Counted from the stretch's first letter, positions 52,856-62,719 are shown. The stretch: 64,000 nt of DNA from Cognatilysobacter bugurensis (GCF_014652095.1 NZ_BMYD01000001.1:721466-785465); one strand, 5' to 3'. Translations and numbers: made by a program. The notes: generated by a model not told the origin, from the sequence alone.

Positions 52856-53221
52856 TCAGGAAGAACGAGCCGCGCCGCGCGTGCGGATGCTGTCGCGTAC
52901 GTCGACCTCGAAGTCGATGCGCGTGAGCGCGTCGCCGCCCTGCCCTTCGCGGCCGATTTCAAACGTCAGCGCATCGCGTCGCGGCAGCGTCGCGGCGTAG
53001 GCCTGCACGGCGCCGTGCGGAAGACGGATCGAAACGCGCGCAGGCGCGGGCGCCGCCAGATCGACCGCGTCGAGCGCAGCCGCGAGCGCGAGGGTGTATG
53101 TCCAGTGGATGCCGGGGCCGTGCACGAGGGTGAGCCTGATGGACTCGCCGCCGAGCAGCGTGGCCAGCTCGGCCTCGTCGATGCGCAGGCGCAACCGCCC
53201 CGGTTGAAGCTGCACTTTCAT
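52856..53221 (-). CDS. Small conserved protein at the end of the Moco operon (DUF7009-like)
   Basis: A 121-residue protein starting MKVQLQPGRLRLRIDEAEL and containing a beta-rich body with an FEVDVRDSIR motif near the end. It resembles the DUF7009 family; this naming is from memory and unchecked. It starts inside the moaE stop (ATGA overlap), so it is the last gene of the molybdenum cofactor operon and probably shares that pathway. Function unknown. Confidence 0.7.
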   Translation of the reverse strand: MKVQLQPGRLRLRIDEAELATLLGGESIRLTLVHGPGIHWTYTLALAAALDAVDLAAPAPARVSIRLPHGAVQAYAATLPRRDALTFEIGREGQGGDALTRIDFEVDVRDSIRTRGAARSS

Positions 53222-53691
53222 GCAGCCCCGTCGTGCTCGTGCGTGCACAGCGAGCAGCCTTCGCTCCAGACGCTGTCGCCGTCGACGTAGTGTTCCTGCT
53301 TCCAGATGGGCGCGCGGTGCTTGACCGCTTCGATGACCGATCGGCAGGCGCGGAACGCTTCGTCGCGGTGCGGCGTGCCGGCGGCGACGACGACCGCGAT
53401 GTCGCCGACGGCGAGTCTTCCTTTTGCGTGCGCCACGTAGACCTTAAGCGGTGCATCCACTTCGGCAGCGGCCGTTTGTGCCGCCTCGCGGAACAGCGTG
53501 AGCGCGAGCGGGTCGAACAAGTCGTAGCTGATGCCGGTCACGTCGCGCCCGCGATTGAAGTCGCGGATGCGGCCGAGGAACAGCGCGGTGCCGCCGAATG
53601 CGGGATCGCTGACGAACTCCAGCGCCGCCGCGGCATCGATGCGGCCGTGGGCGGCGTCGACGATCGCGCAGTGGACATTCGCGTCGTCCAT
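53218..53691 (-). CDS. moaE: Molybdopterin synthase catalytic subunit
   Basis: A 157-residue MoaE that, with MoaD, inserts dithiolene sulfur into cyclic pyranopterin monophosphate to form molybdopterin. Seen are the GGTALFLGRIRDFNRG turn, VAHAKGRLAVGDIAVVVA, the R-D-E-A-F segment and the active-site Lys region HRAPIWKQEHY. The C-terminus carries CSLCTHEHD, a cysteine pair not needed for the family. The start at 53691 is 1 bp before the moaD stop. Confidence 0.92.
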   Translation of the reverse strand: MDDANVHCAIVDAAHGRIDAAAALEFVSDPAFGGTALFLGRIRDFNRGRDVTGISYDLFDPLALTLFREAAQTAAAEVDAPLKVYVAHAKGRLAVGDIAVVVAAGTPHRDEAFRACRSVIEAVKHRAPIWKQEHYVDGDSVWSEGCSLCTHEHDGAA

Positions 53692-53692
53692 C

Positions 53693-53953
53693 TCAGCCCC
53701 CGCTGACCGGCGGCAGCACCGCGACGCGGCCGTCCGCGGGCACCGGGTCGGCATCGCGCAGCACGGTCGTCTCGCTTGCGAACGCAGAGACCGCCAGCAG
53801 CTTTGGCTCGTAGGTGGGCCAGTGCGCCCGCGCATAGGCGTCGAATGCGGCGCGAAGCCGCGCGATGTCCGACTCCTCGGGCACGTCAAAGCTCACGCGG
53901 CCGGCCGGCTCGAATTCGCGGAATGCGCCGAACAGGGCGAGGTCGATCTTCAT
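53693..53953 (-). CDS. moaD: Molybdopterin synthase sulfur carrier subunit
   Basis: An 86-residue ubiquitin-like protein ending in the double Gly (PPVSGG) that is adenylated and thiocarboxylated in MoaD. MKIDLALFGAFREFEP is the usual first strand. It partners MoaE next to it. GGAG lies upstream of the ATG. Confidence 0.92.
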   Translation of the reverse strand: MKIDLALFGAFREFEPAGRVSFDVPEESDIARLRAAFDAYARAHWPTYEPKLLAVSAFASETTVLRDADPVPADGRVAVLPPVSGG

Positions 53954-53997
53954 GCAACGGGCTCCGGGATCAAGACAGTGTGTTCAACGCGGCATGT

Positions 53998-55257
53998 TCA
54001 CTTCGACTGCGCACCGAGCATCACCCCGGCCTCGTGTGCGAGCGGAAAGACGTCGACCGGATCGCCCGCGCGCAGCGCATCCACCTCGGCCGGCAGCGCC
54101 GCCCACACCGTCGACTCGACGAGCGGCCGCGTGCGGAACGACTCCTGCCCGGCGAGCAGTTCGACCGACAGCGCGGCGCGCGCGTCGAGCTTCAGGCGCG
54201 CCTTTTGATGCAGGCGGAAGCCAGCCTTCTTGCCGACATCGTGCGCAAGCGGAATGCGCCACGCCTGCTCGCGCGGCAGGCCGAGCATCACGCGCATCGC
54301 GGGCTCGACGAACAGACGCAGGCCCACGGCCGTCGAGACCGGGTTACCGGGCAGTCCGAAACACAGCGCACCGCTGGGCAGCCGCGCGAACAGCAGCGGT
54401 TTCCCAGGTCGCATCGCGACCTTGTGAAACACGATCTCGCCGCCGCGCTCGCGCAGCACATCGGGAATGAAGTCGAAACGACCCATCGACACGGCGCCCG
54501 TGCTGAGCACGAGTTCCGCGCCCGCGTCGATCGCGCGCTCGAGCGCGGCTGAGAACTGCGCGGGCTCGTCGGGCACGGTCTCGCGCAGCACGATTTCGCC
54601 GCCGGCCGCGGGGATGCGCGTCGCGAGGAATGGGGAGCTGGAGTTACGGATCTGACCGGGCTGCAGGGGCACTGCAGGGTCGTCGACGAGCTCGCGACCG
54701 GTCGACAGCAATGCCGCACGTGGCCGGCGGGCGACGTCGACCTGGGCGAGGCCCAGCCCCGCAAGCAACATGACTTCGTTCGCGCCGATCCAATGGCCGG
54801 CCGGCAACGCGAGCGCGCCGCAGGCGACGTCCTCGCCTGCGCGACGCCGGTGCTGCCCGGGCTCGACGGCCGCGGCGAGGCGCATGCGAGTCACGCGGCC
54901 ATCGTCGGCGCGATCGAGCACTTCGACCTGCTCGACAGGGATGATGGCGTCGAGCCCGTCGGGCAGCCGCGCGCCCGTCATGATCGACCACGCGCCCTCG
55001 CCCGCCGCGCGCTGCAGACCGTCGCCTGCGGCCTGCTCGCCGTGCACGTCGAACTCGCGGCCAGCATCGATGCGCCTGCCCTGCGTGCACAGTGCGAAAC
55101 CGTCCATCGCGGAGTTGTCGAATGCAGGAAGGTCGACGGGGCTGCGAATCTCCGCCGCCGTCACGCGGCCAAGCGCCTCAGCGAGAGTGACCCGCTCGGC
55201 CGGCAGCGGCGTACAGGCGACAAGCACGTGCTCAAGCGCATCTTCGAACGCGATCAC
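53998..55257 (-). CDS. moeA: Molybdopterin molybdotransferase
   Basis: A 419-residue MoeA that inserts molybdate into adenylylated molybdopterin. Seen are VDLPAFDNSAMDGFAL, VMTGARLPDG-like (here SIMTGARLPDG), the E-Q-V-E-V-L motif, a MoeA-type STGRELVD loop, STGAVSMGRFDF and FGLPGNPVSTAV. I start at the GTG at 55257 because it overlaps the previous stop as GTGA and gives family-like spacing. It lies between the MoaCB fusion and moaD. Confidence 0.92.
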   Translation of the reverse strand: MIAFEDALEHVLVACTPLPAERVTLAEALGRVTAAEIRSPVDLPAFDNSAMDGFALCTQGRRIDAGREFDVHGEQAAGDGLQRAAGEGAWSIMTGARLPDGLDAIIPVEQVEVLDRADDGRVTRMRLAAAVEPGQHRRRAGEDVACGALALPAGHWIGANEVMLLAGLGLAQVDVARRPRAALLSTGRELVDDPAVPLQPGQIRNSSSPFLATRIPAAGGEIVLRETVPDEPAQFSAALERAIDAGAELVLSTGAVSMGRFDFIPDVLRERGGEIVFHKVAMRPGKPLLFARLPSGALCFGLPGNPVSTAVGLRLFVEPAMRVMLGLPREQAWRIPLAHDVGKKAGFRLHQKARLKLDARAALSVELLAGQESFRTRPLVESTVWAALPAEVDALRAGDPVDVFPLAHEAGVMLGAQSK

Positions 55258-56258
55258 GCGTGCGACCCGCCTTCGATCATCGAGCGCGCATGTGCGAGCA
55301 GCGGCGCGAGAATCGCCATGCCCTGCGCGGCGGCCTTCGGGCTGCCCGGCAGTGCGACGACGAGCATCGATTCGACGAGCACCGCCTCGGCGCGACTGAG
55401 CCACGCCATCGAGGTGTGGTGCCGGCTCTCGCTGCGGATCATTTCGGCCAGGCCCGGCACCTGACGAGTGGCGATCCCCGCGAGCGCTTCGGGCGTGAGA
55501 TCACGGGGGCCGAGACCGGTGCCGCCGCTGGTGATCACGAGGCCGGTGCCGTCGGCCGCCAGCGATTCGAGGTGCCTGGCCAGCGCGAACGGATCGTCAG
55601 GCAGCACGGTCGCAGTCCCGACGTCGGCACCTAGGGTGCGCAGCGCGTCGACGATGACAGGACCGGACCGGTCCTCGTAGTCGCCCGCACTCGCGCGATC
55701 GCTGAGCACCACGACCGAGGCGCGCCAGCCGTCGAGCGTCGGCGTCGCACGCGGGCGATACCGCGTGCGCTCCTCGTCGGTCATGCCGCCCGGGTGCAGC
55801 CACAGCCCCTTCTTGCCGCCTTCCTTGAACAGCAGGCGGATATTGCCGATCGATAGCGCGGGGTCGACGGGCTTGGTCAGGTCATAGATTGTGAGCAGCG
55901 CTGCATTTGCTCCGGCGAGTGCCTCCATCTCGACGCCGGTGCGCGCCTCGGTCGCGACTTCGCAATACACGCGGATCGCATTGCGCTCGGGCACCGGCAC
56001 GCAGCGCAGCTCGACGAACTCGAGCGGCAGCGGATGGCACAGCGGCATGAGGTTCGATGCCTGCTTTGCGCCCTGCAGCCCCGCGATCTCGGCCATCGAG
56101 AGCGCATCGCCCTTCGGAAGGCGGCGCTCGACGATGGCCGCGAACGCGTCAGGCCCGGCGTACAGCTCGCCGACCGCGACGGCCCGGCGCGCCGTGGGCC
56201 GCTTGCGGCGCACATCGGCCATGTGGAACCCGGCGCCGGGGGTGTCAGCTGCATCCAT
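55254..56258 (-). CDS. moaCB: Bifunctional molybdenum cofactor protein MoaC/MoaB
   Basis: A 334-residue fusion. Residues 1-155 are MoaC (cyclic pyranopterin monophosphate synthase): MADVRRKRPTARRAVAVG, ASNLMPLCHPLPL and GVEMEALAGANAALLTIYD are all seen. Residues 175-334 are MoaB/Mog (molybdopterin adenylyltransferase) with VVVLSDRASAGDYEDRSG and ITSGGTGLGPRDLTPEA. GGAGG precedes the ATG. Such fusions are known in proteobacteria. The gene starts three bases after moaA ends. Confidence 0.93.
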   Translation of the reverse strand: MDAADTPGAGFHMADVRRKRPTARRAVAVGELYAGPDAFAAIVERRLPKGDALSMAEIAGLQGAKQASNLMPLCHPLPLEFVELRCVPVPERNAIRVYCEVATEARTGVEMEALAGANAALLTIYDLTKPVDPALSIGNIRLLFKEGGKKGLWLHPGGMTDEERTRYRPRATPTLDGWRASVVVLSDRASAGDYEDRSGPVIVDALRTLGADVGTATVLPDDPFALARHLESLAADGTGLVITSGGTGLGPRDLTPEALAGIATRQVPGLAEMIRSESRHHTSMAWLSRAEAVLVESMLVVALPGSPKAAAQGMAILAPLLAHARSMIEGGSHA

Positions 56259-56261
56259 TCT

Positions 56262-57245
56262 TCAACCTCCGATCGACGCAAGATGTGGCGTGATGCCGGT
56301 GTTGCCCTCGTGCAAGCCGTGCGTGGCCTTCTTCAGACCCAACTGGCTGACCAGCACCGCCAGCAACTCTTCGGCCTGGTCGTCGCGCTGCAGCAGCGGA
56401 CGCAGCGCAATGCCGAAGTCCCCAAACAGGCACAGGCGCAGATCGCCCGTCGACGTCACCCGCAAGCGGTTGCAACCGGCGCAGAAATCACGCGAGTACG
56501 GGGCAATGATGCCGATGCGTCCGGCGTACTCGGGGTGCACGTATTCGCGTGCGGGACCGGCATCGGGCGCGCGCGGACGCAGCGACCAGCCGGCGTCGAC
56601 CAACTGCGCTTCGAGCGTTTCAGCGCGCAGGTGGTGCTTCTCGAAATACGCCCGGTTGTCGCCTGTCTGCATGAGCTCGATGAAGCGAACGCCAACGTCG
56701 CGATCACGCAGGTAGTCGAGCCACGTGGGCAGCTGGTCGTCGTTGAGGCCGCGCAGCAGCACGGCGTTGAGCTTGATCGACGGGAGTCGGCGTGCGCGTG
56801 CGCGCTCGACGCCCTGGAGGATCTCGCCAAGCCGGTCATGCCCCGTGATGCGTGCAAACGCGTGCGCGTCGAGCGTATCGACGCTGACGTTGAGCGCACG
56901 CAGCCCGGCGTCGATCCATTCGTCGATCCGCTGCGGCAACACGCTGCCGTTCGTCGTCAGTGCCACCGTCTCGACGCCTGGCGTGGTCGCCCCCACGCCG
57001 ATGATCGCGGTGAGATCGCGGCGCAGCGAGGGCTCGCCGCCGGTGATGCGGACCTTGCGCATGCCGGCCCGCGCGAACGCGCGCAGCAGGCGCGCGATCT
57101 CGTCGAGCTCCAGGTGCTTCGCGCGGCCATGCGCGGCGCGATAGCCGTCGGGCAGGCAATAGCTGCAGCGGAAGTTGCACGCGTCGATGACCGACAGGCG
57201 CAAATAGGGAAACGTCCGACCGAAACGGTCGGTGAGCGGCGTCAT
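56262..57245 (-). CDS. moaA: GTP 3',8-cyclase (radical SAM)
   Basis: A 327-residue MoaA that starts molybdenum cofactor synthesis from GTP. The radical SAM cluster ligands are C-N-F-R-C-S-Y-C (Cys23, 27, 30), the SAM-binding TGGEPSLRRDL follows, and the C-terminal cluster has C-A-G-C-N-R with a later Cys in GDLRLC. A much longer open frame continues upstream, but the ATG at 57245 has AAAGGAG before it and matches the family start. It is the first gene of the operon and has a ~150-nt leader with a strong hairpin. Confidence 0.94.
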   Translation of the reverse strand: MTPLTDRFGRTFPYLRLSVIDACNFRCSYCLPDGYRAAHGRAKHLELDEIARLLRAFARAGMRKVRITGGEPSLRRDLTAIIGVGATTPGVETVALTTNGSVLPQRIDEWIDAGLRALNVSVDTLDAHAFARITGHDRLGEILQGVERARARRLPSIKLNAVLLRGLNDDQLPTWLDYLRDRDVGVRFIELMQTGDNRAYFEKHHLRAETLEAQLVDAGWSLRPRAPDAGPAREYVHPEYAGRIGIIAPYSRDFCAGCNRLRVTSTGDLRLCLFGDFGIALRPLLQRDDQAEELLAVLVSQLGLKKATHGLHEGNTGITPHLASIGG

Positions 57246-57553
57246 CGATTGACTCCTTTCCAAGCACGGGAGGCCGCGGCGTTTCCACCGCGACCGGGTG
57301 GCCGCGCGGGGTCGCGGGCCACGGTCGCCGCGCCATGCCACGAGGGGCGAAGGCGTTGCGACTTCGGAGTGTCGGCAGGCCGAGTGAGGCCGTGCCGACA
57401 TCGACAGTATAGGCAGCTGGCGCGCGCAGGCCCTGCGGATCAGGCCTGCCGGTGTGCGACCGGACAGGCTACCGCCGCGGCCGACGCTCAGAAGAAGAGG
57501 TGACTCAATGTCGCGCAGCCGGCCGCCGCAGCGCGGCGGCCCGGGCGGTTGCC
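57246..57553 (-). other. moaA leader and intergenic
   Basis: This 308-bp gap holds the promoter-like element and hairpin at 57370-57411 and a long GC-rich leader that could fold further. A molybdenum cofactor riboswitch is possible here, but I could not match its consensus by eye. Confidence 0.4.
57370..57411 (-). promoter_or_regulatory. -10 box and leader hairpin of the moaA operon
   Basis: On the minus strand TATACT (57411-57406) resembles a -10 box. The following TGTCGGCA, then GGCC, and on the other side GGCC and TGCCGACA (57400-57370) form a hairpin with one bulged base, placed at the predicted transcript start. No convincing -35 was found. Confidence 0.45.
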
Positions 57554-58768
57554 TCAGCCGTTGAAGCGGGCGAACACGAGCGTAGCGTTCGTGCCGCCGA
57601 AGCCGAAGCTGTTCGACATCACGGTGTCGACCTTCACCTCCTGCGTCTCGCGCAGGATCGGGAAGCCTTCGCAGCGCGGGTCGAGCGTCTCGATGTTCGC
57701 CGAGCCCGACAGGAAACCGCCGCGCAGCATGAGCAGCGAGTAGATCGCCTCGTGCACGCTGGCCGCGCCGAGCGAGTGGCCCGACAGCGCCTTCGTCGAC
57801 GACAGCGGCGGCACGTCGTTGCCGAACACCTCGCGCACGGCGCCGAGTTCGGTCACGTCGCCGAGCGGCGTCGAGGTGCCGTGCGTGTTGAGGTAGTCGA
57901 TCTTCTTGTCGACGCGCTCGAGTGCCATCTTCATGCAGCGCACCGCGCCCTCGCCCGACGGCGCGACCATGTCGGCGCCGTCGCTGGTGACGCCGTAGCC
58001 GACGAGTTCGGCGACGATGTTCGCGCCGCGCGTCTGCGCGTGTTCGAGCGACTCCAGCACGAGCATGCCGCCACCGGAGGCGATGACGAAGCCGTCGCGG
58101 TCCGCGTCGTACGGACGCGAGGCCTTGGCCGGCGTGTCGTTGTACTTGGTCGACAGGGCGCCCATTGCGTCGAACTGCGAGGACATGCCCCAGTGCAGCT
58201 CCTCGCCGCCGCCGGCGAACACGACGTCCTGTGCTCCGTGGCGGATCAGGTCGGCCGCGGCGCCGATGCAGTGCGCGCTCGTCGCGCAGGCGGCGCCGAT
58301 CGAGTAGCTGAGGCCGCGGATGCCGAACGACGTGGCGAGCGCGGCCGAGACCGTCGAGCACATCGTGCGCGGCACCATGTACGGGCCGATGCGGCGCACG
58401 CCTTTTTCCTTGAGCAGCGTGCCGGTCTCGATCTGCCACTGCGGTGAGCCGCCGCCGGAGCCTGCGATGCAGCCGGTGCGGTCGTTGCGCACCTGCTCGT
58501 CGGTCAGGCCCGAGTGCTCGATCGCATCGCGCATCGCGATGTACGCGTAGGCCGCCGCGTCGCCCATGAACCGCTTGAGCTTGCGGTCGATCAACGCCTC
58601 GAGATCCATCTCCGGCCAGCCCGCAACGTGGCTGCGCATGCCGAGCTCGGCGTACTCGGGGCACGGGCGGATGCCCGGCGTCAGTTCGCGCAGCGAGCGC
58701 GTGACGGTCTCGGCGTCGTTGCCGAGGCAGGAGGTGATGCCGAAACCGGTGACGACGACGCGACGCAT
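57554..58768 (-). CDS. fabB: 3-oxoacyl-ACP synthase I
   Basis: A 404-residue beta-ketoacyl-ACP synthase. The active-site Cys161 lies in [10 protein letters not shown], with His296 (NTHGTSTP) and His331 (SGHSLGAAS). The last motif GGTNATLVF is also seen. FabB elongates the cis-3-decenoyl chain in unsaturated fatty acid synthesis. It directly follows fabA, with the stop and start sharing bases (TGATG). Confidence 0.95.
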   Translation of the reverse strand: MRRVVVTGFGITSCLGNDAETVTRSLRELTPGIRPCPEYAELGMRSHVAGWPEMDLEALIDRKLKRFMGDAAAYAYIAMRDAIEHSGLTDEQVRNDRTGCIAGSGGGSPQWQIETGTLLKEKGVRRIGPYMVPRTMCSTVSAALATSFGIRGLSYSIGAACATSAHCIGAAADLIRHGAQDVVFAGGGEELHWGMSSQFDAMGALSTKYNDTPAKASRPYDADRDGFVIASGGGMLVLESLEHAQTRGANIVAELVGYGVTSDGADMVAPSGEGAVRCMKMALERVDKKIDYLNTHGTSTPLGDVTELGAVREVFGNDVPPLSSTKALSGHSLGAASVHEAIYSLLMLRGGFLSGSANIETLDPRCEGFPILRETQEVKVDTVMSNSFGFGGTNATLVFARFNG

Positions 58769-59283
58769 CAGAAGCCCTCCGTCGAGGTGAACAGGCCCAC
58801 GCGCAAATCACTCGCGGTGTAGATCTCGCGGCCGTCGACGAAGGTCTTGCCGTCCGCGATCGCCAGCGCGAGCTTGCCGCGCAGCACGCGGCGGATGTCG
58901 ATCTCGTAGCGCACGAGCTTTGCCTCCGGCAGCACCTGGCCGGTGAATTTCACCTGCCCGACGCCGAGCGCGCGGCCCCGGCCCGGCTCGCCGAGCCACG
59001 GCATGAAGAAGCCGGTGAGCTGCCACATGGCGTCCACGCCGAGGCAGCCCGGCATGACGGGATCGCTCTCGAAGTGGCACCCGAAGAACCAAAGGTCAGG
59101 CCGCACGTCGAGCTCGGCTTCGATGCGCCCCTTGCCGTAGTGCCCGCCCTCGTCGGAGATGTGCGTGATGCGATCGAACATCAGCATCGGCGGCAGCGGC
59201 AGGCGTGCATTGCCGGGGCCAAACATCTCGCCGCGGGCACAGGCCAGCAGCTGTTCGTAGTCGAACGATTGGGGGCGGGTCAT
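58768..59283 (-). CDS. fabA: 3-hydroxydecanoyl-ACP dehydratase/isomerase
   Basis: A 171-residue hot-dog protein. The motif [20 protein letters not shown] holds His70, and Asp84 follows in VDAMWQL, as in E. coli FabA. It makes trans-2- and cis-3-decenoyl-ACP and starts unsaturated fatty acid synthesis. The frame is open to 59442, but the ATG at 59283 ([19 protein letters not shown]) matches the usual start. It is the first gene of fabAB. Confidence 0.95.
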   Translation of the reverse strand: MTRPQSFDYEQLLACARGEMFGPGNARLPLPPMLMFDRITHISDEGGHYGKGRIEAELDVRPDLWFFGCHFESDPVMPGCLGVDAMWQLTGFFMPWLGEPGRGRALGVGQVKFTGQVLPEAKLVRYEIDIRRVLRGKLALAIADGKTFVDGREIYTASDLRVGLFTSTEGF

Positions 59284-59786
59284 CGGGGATCCGGACGTGG
59301 CGGGGGGCGTAGCTTGCATGGGCGGCGGCGGTTTGTCTTGCGTTCGAGCTTCCGCATCCGTACGCAAGCGTCTGTTTTTACGGGATTTGTCTTTACGCCA
59401 GTGACTTGCGCGGCAGGCCAGAGGTATCACAGCGCCCGTCAATGCCGTGCAGGCCGCAGGCGCCAGCGGGTAACCATGCGAAAAACAGGCTCGAAATCGC
59501 GCGACGTGGGTGCCCTACTCGCGTTCGGGCATGCGTTCTGCGGGGACAGGGTGTCCCGCGCGCGGGTCCCTGCGGGCGCATTGGTGGAGAGGGTCGGGTA
59601 GCCGACGACGAGGAATTGCAGCCTCGCTCAGCTACAGGTCTCGGGCGTGGGGCCGTTAACACCTCTGCCCGACCCGCCCCCGCGTCGTCCTGGGCCGCCG
59701 CTCATCCAACTGCGCGGTGTCGATCCGGCGGTTTCCGCCGGTCCCGCCGGCCGTCGGACGCGGCCAGACATGCTGGAAGCAGAACA
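59284..59786. other. Divergent promoter region between fabA and a GGDEF/EAL gene
   Basis: About 500 bases. Two TTTACG words (59377 and 59390 area) appear on the plus strand, but no confirmed FabR/FadR-type operator or promoter is visible. Confidence 0.45.
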
Positions 59787-62687
59787 ATGAACCTGGCGCT
59801 CTCTCCCGCGATTCGTGAAGCCGACCCAGCAGCGCCCGAGGTGCTATCGATCCTCACGGCGACCTCGCCGGAGAACGTGGCCGCCGCGCTGCTCGCCGCG
59901 CTCGGCGACGGGGGCGACGGGCTGCGCATCGTGTTCGCGTGCGATTGGCCCCAGGCCGTGCGCACCGTCCCCGAGACAGGCGGGCCGACCGACGTCTTCG
60001 ACGCCGACGGCGCCCTTCTAGCGCTCCGCAGCGGCAGCCCCGACGGGCGCGCCACGCTGCTCGCCGACGATGAGGAAGGCGCGGTCGCTCTCCTCATGCC
60101 GGCGCTACCGGACGGCGCCAGACACCGCGCCGTGCTCGACGCAGCGCGTCAGCGGATGACCGAACTGCTCAGCCTCGAGCGCCTCGGCCGCTCCGTCGCG
60201 CAGTTCTCGCAGGCCGAGCAGGTGCAGCACGCGCTGTTCGCGATCGCCGACATGGCCGGCTCCGATCTCGACATGTCCGAGATGCTCTGGGAGCTGCACG
60301 GCATCGTTGCGGGGCTGATGTATGCCGAAAACTTCTACATCGTCATGTTTGATCGCGAGCGCGCGGCCCTGCAGTTCCTGTACTTCGTCGACGCGATCGA
60401 CTCCAGCGGGCCGGAACTGGGCTCGGAAATGGCGCTGGCCGACATCGAGCGCGGCCTGACCTGGCACCTTGTGACCGGCGGCCGCCCGCTGATGGGCAGC
60501 CAGGAAAGCCTTGCGACGCAGGTGTCGGGCCCGATCCGCTTCCACGGCGCCGACTCGCTCGACTGGCTCGGCGTGCCGATGCGCCGCAACGGCGAAGTGC
60601 TCGGCGGCGTGGTGGTGCAGAGCTACGACCAGGCGAATCGCTTCGGAGAGCGCGAGCGCGCGTTGCTCAGCTTCGTCGCCGATCACATCCTGACCGCCGT
60701 CGAACGCAAGCGATCGAAGGAGAGCCTCGAGCAGCGCGTCGCCGAACGCACCCGGCAGCTTGCCGAAGCGAACGAGGACCTCCAGAAGCAGATCACCGAA
60801 CGCCTTCGCGCCGAGCACCTACAGGCCGCCCTCTACCGCATCGCCGCGCTCGCGAACGTCGACGAGAGCAGTGAACGCTTCTATGCGCAGATCCACGAGG
60901 TGGTCGGCGAACTGCTTAACGCGGAAAATTTCTACATCGCGCTGCTCACCGACGATCGCCGGCACCTCGAATTCCCCTACTTCGCCGACACCGTCGAAAG
61001 CCCGCAGCCGCAACGCCCACTCGGCAACGGCCTCACCGAATACGTGATCCGCACGGGCCGCCCGCTTTTGCTCGACGAGCCCGAAGCGCTGCGCATGGAG
61101 GCCGGCGGCGAGTTCGCGTGGAGCAAGGGCGCTGGCGTGCCCGCGGTGTCCTGGCTCGGAGTGCCCCTCGGCGGCCAGAACGGCGTCATGGGCATGATCG
61201 CGATGCAGAGCTACCGCGCGGACTTCCACTACGACCAGGCCGACTGCGAACTGATGACGTTCGTGTCGTACCAGATCGCAAGCTCGCTGCAGCGTCGCAA
61301 GGCCGCTGAGGCGCTCAAGCGCTTGAACGCCGAACTCGAACAACGCGTGCACGAGCGCACGCAGGAGCTGCGCGAACAGATCGCCGTGCGCGAGCGCATT
61401 GAGGCGCAGCTCAAGCACCAGGTGATGCACGACGCGCTCACCCGCCTGCCGAACCGGCTCTACCTGCAGGACCGCCTGGATCGCGAGATCGCGCTGCTGC
61501 GTCGCCGACCGGACCGCCGCTTCGCCCTGCTCTATCTCGACGTCGACCGCTTCAAGCTGTTCAACGACAGCCTCGGCCATCTGGCGGGCGACGACGTGCT
61601 GAAGGAGGTGTCGCAGCGTCTGTCGCAGTGCGTGCGCGAGCCCGACGTCGTGGCGCGGCTGTCCGGCGACGAGTTCGCGATCCTGCTGGTCGACATCGAG
61701 AAACCCGAGGATGCGTGCGGCGTCGCCGAGCGCGTGCAGCAGGCGATGCAGCGGCCGATGTCGATCGCGGGCCGTGAGCTGCAGACCTCGGCCAGCATCG
61801 GCATCGCGTTCGGCGACACGCGCTACCGCAGTACCGATGCGATCCTCCACGACGCGGACGTCGCGCTCTATCGCGCCAAGGGCGCCGGCCGCGCGCGCCA
61901 TGTCTTGTTCGACGACTCTCTGCAGCGGCAGGCTACGGACGTGCTCGCTCTGGAGCACGAGCTGCGCGCGGCGCTCGCGAACGAGGAGTTCGAGCCGTAC
62001 TTCCAGCCGCTGGTCCGGCTGGGCGACACGCGGGCGATCGGTTACGAGGCGCTGATCCGCTGGCGCCATCCGGAGCGCGGCATCCTCACGCCGGACAAGT
62101 TCCTCTCGGTGGCCGAGGAATGCGGCCTGATCGAGGCGATCGACTGGCAGATGTACCGCGCCGCGTGCGCGGCCGCCATCCCGCTGGTCAAGGACGGCGG
62201 CTTCATCACGCTCAACATCTCGCCGCTGCATTTCCAGCACGACGACTTCGACGAGCGTTTGTTGAAGGTCACGACCGAGACCGGCTTCGACCCGAAGAAC
62301 CTGCGCATCGAGGTCACCGAGGGCACGCTGCTCGGCGACCCCGAGGCCGTGGCGAGGATTCTCGATCGCCTGCGCGTGGCCTGCGTCGAGGCGGCGCTCG
62401 ACGACTTCGGCACCGGTTATTCGTCACTGGGATACGTGCACCGCTTCCCGCTGAAGATGATCAAGATCGACCGCTCGTTTGTCGACTCGCTGGGCGGCGA
62501 CCGCTCCCAGCGAAGCTCGGCGGTCGTCGGCGCGATCCTCGCACTTGCGCATTCGCTGGGCATCGAAGTTGTTGCCGAAGGCATCGAAACCGAGATGCAG
62601 CGCCAGGCGCTTGTCGCAATGGGCTGCGTGTACGGCCAGGGGTTTCTTTTTGGCCGGCCGCAGGAGCCGGCGCATTACGGCGGCTGA
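59787..62687 (+). CDS. GAF-GAF-GGDEF-EAL cyclic-di-GMP protein with altered GGDEF motif
   Basis: A 966-residue cytosolic protein. Domains in order: a short N-terminal unassigned region, GAF1 (about 140-310), coiled coil, GAF2 (350-500), coiled coil, GGDEF (545-705) and EAL (715-960). The GGDEF loop reads RLSGDEF, so Ser replaces the first Gly. EAL residues look complete: YEALIRW, N of TLNISPLHF, E-V-T-E-G, DDFGTGYSSL, KIDRSFV and VVAEGIET. It is probably a phosphodiesterase with a regulatory GGDEF. The start at 59787 follows GGAAG and precedes MNLALSP; the frame is open upstream to 59406. Confidence 0.9.
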   Translation: MNLALSPAIREADPAAPEVLSILTATSPENVAAALLAALGDGGDGLRIVFACDWPQAVRTVPETGGPTDVFDADGALLALRSGSPDGRATLLADDEEGAVALLMPALPDGARHRAVLDAARQRMTELLSLERLGRSVAQFSQAEQVQHALFAIADMAGSDLDMSEMLWELHGIVAGLMYAENFYIVMFDRERAALQFLYFVDAIDSSGPELGSEMALADIERGLTWHLVTGGRPLMGSQESLATQVSGPIRFHGADSLDWLGVPMRRNGEVLGGVVVQSYDQANRFGERERALLSFVADHILTAVERKRSKESLEQRVAERTRQLAEANEDLQKQITERLRAEHLQAALYRIAALANVDESSERFYAQIHEVVGELLNAENFYIALLTDDRRHLEFPYFADTVESPQPQRPLGNGLTEYVIRTGRPLLLDEPEALRMEAGGEFAWSKGAGVPAVSWLGVPLGGQNGVMGMIAMQSYRADFHYDQADCELMTFVSYQIASSLQRRKAAEALKRLNAELEQRVHERTQELREQIAVRERIEAQLKHQVMHDALTRLPNRLYLQDRLDREIALLRRRPDRRFALLYLDVDRFKLFNDSLGHLAGDDVLKEVSQRLSQCVREPDVVARLSGDEFAILLVDIEKPEDACGVAERVQQAMQRPMSIAGRELQTSASIGIAFGDTRYRSTDAILHDADVALYRAKGAGRARHVLFDDSLQRQATDVLALEHELRAALANEEFEPYFQPLVRLGDTRAIGYEALIRWRHPERGILTPDKFLSVAEECGLIEAIDWQMYRAACAAAIPLVKDGGFITLNISPLHFQHDDFDERLLKVTTETGFDPKNLRIEVTEGTLLGDPEAVARILDRLRVACVEAALDDFGTGYSSLGYVHRFPLKMIKIDRSFVDSLGGDRSQRSSAVVGAILALAHSLGIEVVAEGIETEMQRQALVAMGCVYGQGFLFGRPQEPAHYGG

Positions 62688-62719
62688 GACGGATTGCGCT
62701 GGCGGCGAGCAGGGGCCCG

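Noticed and set aside
57246-58811. Upstream extension of the moaA frame to 849 codons
   Set aside because: The extension is Arg-rich and overlaps fabB on the same strand; moaA homology and ribosome binding site start at 57245.
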